From contig CAJJAV010000029.1 in the NCBI GenBank assembly GCA_905182125.1, positions 1 through 36,009 of the forward strand: a stretch of DNA of 36,009 nt, read 5' to 3'. Each line of letters opens with the position of its first letter. Position 1 is the stretch's first letter. The translations under genes and the position numbers were made by a program. The notes under the pieces are model-generated. The model was not told where the DNA came from. It did not search any database and worked only from the letters and a program-made list of their open reading frames with translations. This DNA comes from an uncultured Candidatus Poseidoniales archaeon. GTDB taxonomy: Archaea; Thermoplasmatota; Poseidoniia; Poseidoniales; Poseidoniaceae. Positions 34,664 to 36,009 of the stretch are shown piece after piece.

Positions 34664-34822
34664 GCCCAGTACAACATCGAGGGTAGACTCAAACACGAGT
34701 ATAGGGGGTCCGTAGCCGTATACGTGTACAACCGTACCGACAAGACATACATCGCACACGGGGCTATCGCAAGGGCTTACAGTCCGTCATCGTTCGTAGT
34801 TACGGATGCTTCACTGCTCTAA
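34664..34822 (+). other. Short open frame of unlike codon use beside the lipoprotein gene
   Basis: Directly after a TAG at 34661 the plus strand stays open for 52 codons and reads AQYNIEGRLKHEYRGSVAVY, then VYNRTDKTYIAHGAIARAYS, to a TAA at 34820-34822. The sequence looks protein-like, but has no ATG start and uses GTA, AGG, ACA and TAC more than the flanking genes. It overlaps the end of the convergent RND gene by 12 nt. It may be the tail of a foreign or decayed gene. The rest of 34542-34810 shows nothing I can name. Confidence 0.25.
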
Positions 34823-36009
34823 CACCGCATCAAGCGGTTTCATTGAGATTGGTGATGCTAAAGCGATTCCATCTCCGTAATCCCTCCAGTCATCCTCACC
34901 ACGTAATTTGCTGCGTATGGTGTGTTCGAGGGTGATGATCGCTGGGAGCATGAAAGCACTGGTGATGAAGGCGAAGAAAATTAACATGCACATGATCATA
35001 AAGAAGTTCTCCAACCCAGGGAAGGCTGCTAAAAAGCCGGCAGCAATACCTGAAATCGTTGTGATTGTCGTTTCAAAAATAGTTTGACCTGTTTCTTCAA
35101 TCGCATTGGCGATGCCTGTTGGCGTCTCACCTTCTTCTTGGATCCTGTGCATCACGTGGATCGAATCATCAACCCCTATTCCAAAGACAATCGTTCCAAT
35201 CATCGCGGTAAAGATGTTGACATTGACGTCTCCACTTTTCATCAACAAAGGTTGCCACAGGATCACCACAGCCACCGGTATCATGGTGTAAATTCCCAAG
35301 CGAGGCGATCGGAATACGATGGCCAAAACCAAGGTGAGGAGCAAGAGCGTTACGATCGTGGTTAGGGTTTGTGTGTCATGGATCCCGTCGTTGATGTCAA
35401 GCGATACGGGGAGGCCTCCAGTGAGCAGCGAAGTGCTTGTTTTGGCGACATCTGGTTCTTCCGAGAGTAGGCCGTCAATCTCGTTGCGCAATTCCCCTGC
35501 AACATTGAGGTTCATGTATGGCTGGGTGACATAGACGATGGCTTTCGTCCCTTCTTCATTCAACAGCATCGAACGCACTTCTTCACTCAAGGTATCAAAG
35601 ACCGCATTCACCATGTCCTTTCGAAGGCCTTTGCGACCGTCTGGGCCCGTTAATTCGAGACCTAGCCAGACGTTGCATTCGATTGGGTCATTGCTTTCCC
35701 AACACGGGTCGTGAAGCAAATCCCAGAGGCTGCCTTCGTAGAGTGTGACCCCATCTGTCAAGGTGATCGTAGCGGGGATTGTTCTTAGGAAGGTGATGAT
35801 GCTGGTGGTGTTGGTCTCATCGACGTTATCAATTTGCAATTCTAAAGCATCGATGGCATCCAACACCGGTAAGTCACGGATGTTATCCGTGTTGTTTGCT
35901 TGTGCTTCGGCTGTCCGTTCTTCTGCATTAAAAATGAACAACGAGGTTTGTCCACCGCTAAATTCTCGGGAGTATTTGGCTAAGGAGTTGAGTGAATCGA
36001 TTCCGTCAG
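34811..36009 (-). CDS. RND/MMPL-superfamily membrane transporter (N-terminus outside window)
   Basis: The last 399 codons of a predicted exporter of the RND superfamily; the frame is open to the window edge, so it starts beyond 36009. The visible part begins in a periplasmic-type extracellular domain (SLNSLAKYSREFSGGQTSLF), followed by five or six membrane helices: LTTIVTLLLLTLVLAIVF, LGIYTMIPVAVVILWQPLLM, FTAMIGTIVFGIGVDDSIHV, TTISGIAAGFLAAFPG and MIMCMLIFFAFITSAFMLPA. GIGVDDSIHVMHR is the family's proton-relay region in helix 4. Archaeal members have been proposed to move lipids or isoprenoids, but no substrate can be named. It is convergent with the broken lipoprotein gene. Confidence 0.88.
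   Translation of the reverse strand, partial: DGIDSLNSLAKYSREFSGGQTSLFIFNAEERTAEAQANNTDNIRDLPVLDAIDALELQIDNVDETNTTSIITFLRTIPATITLTDGVTLYEGSLWDLLHDPCWESNDPIECNVWLGLELTGPDGRKGLRKDMVNAVFDTLSEEVRSMLLNEEGTKAIVYVTQPYMNLNVAGELRNEIDGLLSEEPDVAKTSTSLLTGGLPVSLDINDGIHDTQTLTTIVTLLLLTLVLAIVFRSPRLGIYTMIPVAVVILWQPLLMKSGDVNVNIFTAMIGTIVFGIGVDDSIHVMHRIQEEGETPTGIANAIEETGQTIFETTITTISGIAAGFLAAFPGLENFFMIMCMLIFFAFITSAFMLPAIITLEHTIRSKLRGEDDWRDYGDGIALASPISMKPLDAVLEQ

Noticed and set aside
1-36009. CRISPR arrays or defence islands
   Set aside because: No regularly spaced identical repeats and no Cas, restriction or toxin-antitoxin genes were seen; the MazG-like protein is a housecleaning pyrophosphatase without a toxin partner.

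Overview
The window looks like chromosomal DNA of an uncultured archaeon, most likely a marine Euryarchaeon of the Marine Group II / Poseidoniales type. It carries an archaeal ribosomal protein eS1 (S3Ae), an aCPSF1/FttA-type KH-beta-CASP nuclease, a proteasome beta subunit, a ZPR1 zinc-finger protein, a SepF-like division protein, an archaeal-type TrpRS and AsnRS, an archaeal RNase P RNA, and large signal-peptide surface proteins. It also has bacterial-type ThyA, DHFR and nickel SOD genes. The lineage is inferred from gene content, not from a search. The genome is very compact: several convergent genes abut with 0-1 nt between them, and many neighbours overlap by 1-4 nt.

Layout. 1-4520 is a minus-strand group: a PF01877-like RNA-binding protein, a membrane-anchored arylsulfotransferase-like protein with three thrombospondin-type calcium repeats, a 7Fe-type ferredoxin, and PdxS (cut by the window start). 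4796-7063 is a plus-strand group: eS1 with an extra C-terminal SAP domain, an MTA/purine nucleoside phosphorylase and a MazG-like NTP pyrophosphatase. 7065-9898 is a tight minus-strand operon: PlsC, an unknown protein, ThyA and DHFR. 10028-12741 holds an unknown anchored secreted protein and TrpRS. 12742-14009 (minus) is ZPR1 plus a SepF-like protein. 14182-16808 (plus) is proteasome beta plus FttA. 16809-18764 holds a small membrane protein, a pyruvoyl arginine-decarboxylase homologue lacking its self-cleavage serines, a zinc-ribbon protein, tRNA-Pro and a parvulin. 18739-21604 holds two glycosyltransferase-family proteins (one apparently lacking the catalytic DxD), a HAD phosphatase and a zinc-ribbon miniprotein. 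21601-25033 holds a saccharopine-dehydrogenase-like protein, AsnRS and carbamate kinase. 25070-26688 holds the NiSOD/SodX pair, tRNA-Lys and RpiA.

26822-34541 is different. It holds two long surface-protein genes, one of about 5.1 kb and one lipoprotein gene of about 2 kb, which read as good protein only if the frame is changed many times. The sense pieces join end to end and I see almost no nonsense changes inside them. That pattern points to sequencing or consensus indels, or very recent decay, rather than old pseudogenes. An apparently intact RNase P RNA lies between the two. The window ends in an RND/MMPL-family membrane transporter on the minus strand, whose N-terminus lies outside.

The points most worth following are the SAP domain on eS1, the two apparent pseudoenzymes (arginine-decarboxylase-like and glycosyltransferase-like), the NiSOD/SodX cassette in an archaeon, the long insertion in TrpRS, and the indel-ridden surface-protein locus.
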